In this document: positions 4,807-6,678 of the stretch, piece by piece
Layout: every line of letters begins with the position of its first letter
Position numbering within the stretch: position 1 is the stretch's first letter
Assembly (NCBI GenBank): GCA_047639575.1
Contig: JBLIOB010000236.1
Span: forward strand, 1 to 6,678
From: JBLIOB01 sp047639575
GTDB taxonomy: Bacteria; Bacteroidota; Bacteroidia; Flavobacteriales_D; Parvicellaceae
DNA: 6,678 nt
Direction of reading: 5' to 3'
Made by a program: the position numbers and the translations under genes
The notes under the pieces: model-generated
Told to the model about the DNA's origin: nothing
What the model saw: only the letters and a program-made list of their open reading frames with translations
Database searches by the model: none

Positions 4807-6123
4807 ATGAGTCGACGATTAAGAGTTTTCGTTAGTAGCACAATGAAGGATCTACCAAATGAGCGCTTTGCTGTTGTAGAGCAACTCAAATCATTCAATG
4901 TTGATGTTATAAACGCCGAAGATGTCAAGCCTAGTGGTTATGGCTCATGGGAAACGTTGGAAATAGAGATAAACTCAGCAGATATTTTTATCCTTATTTT
5001 GGGGAACACATATGGATGGATTCCAGAAGATGGTCCAAAAAAAGAATTAGGCTTATCTGTTACGCACTTAGAGCTAAAGCATGCACAGGAAAGCAATATA
5101 CCAGTATTATCCTTTCTAAAAAATCTTGAGTATGGAACTGATAGCGCTTCTGATGACGCTAGAAATAGAGATGCATTTAGAAAAGAAGTACAAGATTGGA
5201 AGGATGGTTACTTCACAACTGGATTTAATTTGGCTAACGACTTATCACTAAAAGTTGGAGATGCATTTATAGGTTTACTTATGGATGAATTTCAAAAAGT
5301 TAAGCTACAAGAGCGCGCTCCTGCTGCAACTAGATCAACACTAAAATTAGATAAAGATAACAAAATAAAAGCTAGGTTGACTAGCTTACCATTTGAGTTA
5401 GTCGATGCTGTGAAAACTGGAAATGCAGTTCTGTTTGCTGGGGCGGGTATTTCACTTGCAGCAGGACTTCCATCCGCGTCAGCATTTGCTCAAAGTATGA
5501 TTAAGTTGATGCATGATGTTGAACCAGGTTACTCAGCAAACCCAACTGGTTCTGCATTTGCTGGGATAGCTACTGATCTATCTGCTGTAATGGGCCGTCA
5601 GTATCTAGTTGAAGCGATTGCAAAAATCATTGATTCTCCACAAGGTGTAAAACCTACAGAGGCACATTTTAAATCCGTTGAGTTATTCGATCATATTATC
5701 ACTACCAACTATGACAGTTTGTTTGAAGGTGCGATGTCATCTTTAAACTTGAGCTCAGATATTTACGCTGAGGAAATAGACGGTGAGATTTCAAATAGGG
5801 CCTTAATCAAACTTCATGGAACCATTGATATTCCGAGTTCACTTTTACTTACAGAATCGGAAGTATATATGTTTGATAAAAGTAGGCCCAACTTATGGAA
5901 CGCTGCTCTCGAAGAGCTGAAATCTAAAGTTGTCGTCGTAGTGGGCGCATCCTTGCATGATCCTAGTATTATCAGACTATTTTCAGAAGCGAATAATATT
6001 AAAGGTTATTATGTTTCTCCAGAATTAATAAGCTCAACATCTAAAAGAGTAAATGCATGGAATTTGACATGTATTCAAATTGAAGCAGATGAATTTATGT
6101 CTATGCTACATGAGTATATCTAA
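4807..6123 (+). CDS. DUF4062-SIR2 fusion protein, probable NAD-consuming defence effector
   Basis: The 438-residue protein has two domains. Residues 5-104 are DUF4062: RVFVSSTMKDLPNER (6-20), the GSWETLEIEI stretch (46-55), SADIFILILGNTYGW (57-71) and SVTHLELKHA (84-93). I recall this domain being compared to TIR-like folds, but am not certain. Residues 200-438 are a SIR2 domain: FAGAGIS (210-216) for NAD binding, TTNYD (299-303) with the conserved N301 and D303, LHG (336-338) with catalytic H337, and VVVVVGASLHDPS (375-387). All key residues are present. Defence SIR2 domains (ThsA, DSR proteins, SIR2-Argonaute) degrade NAD during infection; the same is inferred here. Most single-protein SIR2 effectors I recall place SIR2 first, so the C-terminal position with DUF4062 in front is notable. 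GAGAGAAGGA (4795-4804) is a purine-rich ribosome binding site. No membrane segment is seen. Confidence 0.88.
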   Translation: MSRRLRVFVSSTMKDLPNERFAVVEQLKSFNVDVINAEDVKPSGYGSWETLEIEINSADIFILILGNTYGWIPEDGPKKELGLSVTHLELKHAQESNIPVLSFLKNLEYGTDSASDDARNRDAFRKEVQDWKDGYFTTGFNLANDLSLKVGDAFIGLLMDEFQKVKLQERAPAATRSTLKLDKDNKIKARLTSLPFELVDAVKTGNAVLFAGAGISLAAGLPSASAFAQSMIKLMHDVEPGYSANPTGSAFAGIATDLSAVMGRQYLVEAIAKIIDSPQGVKPTEAHFKSVELFDHIITTNYDSLFEGAMSSLNLSSDIYAEEIDGEISNRALIKLHGTIDIPSSLLLTESEVYMFDKSRPNLWNAALEELKSKVVVVVGASLHDPSIIRLFSEANNIKGYYVSPELISSTSKRVNAWNLTCIQIEADEFMSMLHEYI

Positions 6124-6265
6124 GCCGTTTAACGGAATTGAAAATAAGCCAATAAGCGCTTTAAATGAAACTAAAACAGTTGCTTCAGTTAGCTTGGAGA
6201 GCTTATTCAATAAAGTAGACGCCTACCTTAATCAAAAGGTAGGTAATACATGTACTTTATTATAA
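6110..6265 (+). CDS. Possible 51-residue protein overlapping the end of the SIR2 gene
   Basis: ATG at 6110 lies 14 bases before the end of the SIR2 stop codon in a different frame. The ORF runs 52 codons to TAA at 6263-6265. The predicted protein starts MSISKPFNGIENKP and holds a helix-like segment ASVSLESLFNKVDAYLNQ (about 26-43), ending in NTCTLL. I do not recognise it. The overlap would allow translational coupling to the SIR2 gene, but no clear ribosome binding site precedes the ATG. The same frame is open back to an ATG at 6080. It could be a small partner or immunity-like protein, a remnant, or chance. Confidence 0.3.
   Translation: MSISKPFNGIENKPISALNETKTVASVSLESLFNKVDAYLNQKVGNTCTLL
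6222..6243. terminator. Perfect hairpin at the end of the block, possible terminator
   Basis: CCTACCTT (6222-6229) and AAGGTAGG (6236-6243) form a perfect 8-bp stem with a 6-base loop; a flanking G-T could add a ninth pair. It lies about 100 bases past the SIR2 stop and within the last codons of the possible small ORF. The following sequence is T/A-rich but lacks a continuous T-run, so termination here is only plausible. Confidence 0.4.
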
Positions 6266-6450
6266 AGAGAGCACCATCTCAGAAAAATAACAATACATAT
6301 CCCAAACCAAACACCTCTATTAACTCGCAACCCTTCCACCCTTATGGTAATTTTTTAACCTATTATTAAAAACAATTTTCGCGTAGCGATACAACACCCA
6401 AGTACTCGAAGCGCAACCTGACAGGCCAATAAAAAAGGAACACAGCAAAC

Positions 6451-6678
6451 ATGAACACATCAAAGCAGTTGTTTACCCACATCTCATCAAACGGAGAGCT
6501 AACACTCAGTTTAGTTGAGGTCGATGTTCCAAAGCCTAAAGCCCACGAGATCGTGGTGAAGATGGAAGCATCGCCGATTAATCCGTCAGACATGTGGCCT
6601 ATGTTTGGTCCTGCAAATTTGTCTAAGGCGTTATTGAGTGATGATAAGTCGGTATTAACCGCGCCACTTTATCCAGGC
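6451..6678 (+). CDS. Medium-chain dehydrogenase/reductase (quinone-oxidoreductase type), N-terminal part
   Basis: This is the first 76 codons of a gene cut by the right edge. The sequence fits the N-terminal GroES-like domain of the medium-chain dehydrogenase/reductase superfamily. It has a ligand-lobe start (LTLSLVEVDVPKPKAHEIVV, 17-36), then SPINPSDM (41-48), and ends at PLYPG (72-76), just before the expected EG-G-V segment. The NPSD motif in place of the C-H/T-D zinc ligands of alcohol dehydrogenases points to the zinc-independent quinone-oxidoreductase or enoyl-reductase branch. Members use NADPH to reduce quinones or unsaturated carbonyls; the substrate cannot be told. AAGGAA (6435-6440) lies 10 bases before the ATG. 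The gene is about 55% G+C in a sampled line, like the TetR fragment at the left edge, which probably once adjoined and controlled it. Confidence 0.85.
   Translation, partial: MNTSKQLFTHISSNGELTLSLVEVDVPKPKAHEIVVKMEASPINPSDMWPMFGPANLSKALLSDDKSVLTAPLYPG

Larger units (their letters stand above)
398..6400. other. AT-rich defence-gene block inserted between a regulator and its probable target (limits approximate)
   Basis: Sampled lines within the block are about 28-32% G+C, against about 59% and 55% in the flanking gene fragments. All genes in it point the same way and most belong to classes used in anti-phage defence. The edges are set by composition and gene content only: I found no direct repeats, recombinase or transposase that would fix them. 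The 185 bases at 6266-6450 hold no gene I can support; TATTAT at 6361-6366 is a possible -10 box for the right-hand gene without a matching -35. Confidence 0.45.

Noticed and set aside
4947..5129. A 60-codon plus-strand frame inside the SIR2 gene
   Set aside because: It is an out-of-frame shadow across the DUF4062 domain.
6110..6265. CTLL at the end of the small ORF as a CaaX prenylation signal
   Set aside because: Such a four-residue match is easily due to chance and nothing else suggests a protein delivered to eukaryotic cells.
361..6460. Weak similarity between 361-390 and 6415-6460 (shared GGCCA and CAAACAT-like segments) as direct repeats flanking the block
   Set aside because: The match is short, gapped and within low-complexity A/C-rich sequence, so it does not define attachment sites.
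6366..6593. A 75-codon open frame on the minus strand overlapping the right-hand oxidoreductase start
   Set aside because: It runs opposite to a recognisable protein domain and resembles no family; it is best explained as a shadow of the coding strand.

Overview
The window reads as an AT-rich block of five same-strand genes set between two fragments of host-like genes. The left edge (1-177, minus strand) is the start of a TetR-family repressor. The right edge (from 6451, plus strand) is the start of a medium-chain dehydrogenase/quinone-oxidoreductase. A TetR gene divergent from an oxidoreductase is a common regulator-target layout, so these two were probably neighbours before the block arrived. 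By hand count the first 180 bases are about 59% G+C and a sampled line of the right-hand gene about 55%. Sampled lines inside the block are near 28-32%. Protein style and composition suggest a gammaproteobacterium, perhaps marine (Shewanella/Vibrio/Pseudoalteromonas type). This is inference; nothing here fixes the genus.

Layout: a leader of about 340 bases (178-514) holds a repressor operator, a second palindrome, a candidate promoter and a 27-codon ORF with a strong ribosome binding site. Next comes a tight two-gene operon, a DUF5343 protein (515-1153) and a HEPN protein of the Swt1 type (1156-1749). A membrane-anchored coiled-coil protein of no recognised family follows (1830-2597). After it is a stand-alone OLD-type ATPase fused to a TOPRIM nuclease (2740-4497). 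The last large gene is a DUF4062-SIR2 fusion (4807-6123), possibly with a small overlapping ORF (6110-6265). Most of the gaps carry sizeable inverted repeats. One gap ends in a sequence resembling the 3' end of an integron attC site.

HEPN RNases, OLD nucleases and SIR2 NADases are all established effector classes of anti-phage immunity, so the block is best read as a small defence island of three or four modules. The DUF5343-HEPN pair is the tightest unit and the best candidate for an undescribed two-gene system. The DUF4062-SIR2 fusion looks like a single-protein NAD-depleting effector with its own sensor. The coiled-coil membrane protein may act alone or with the OLD protein. No recombinase, transposase or tRNA is visible in the window, so how the block arrived is unresolved.
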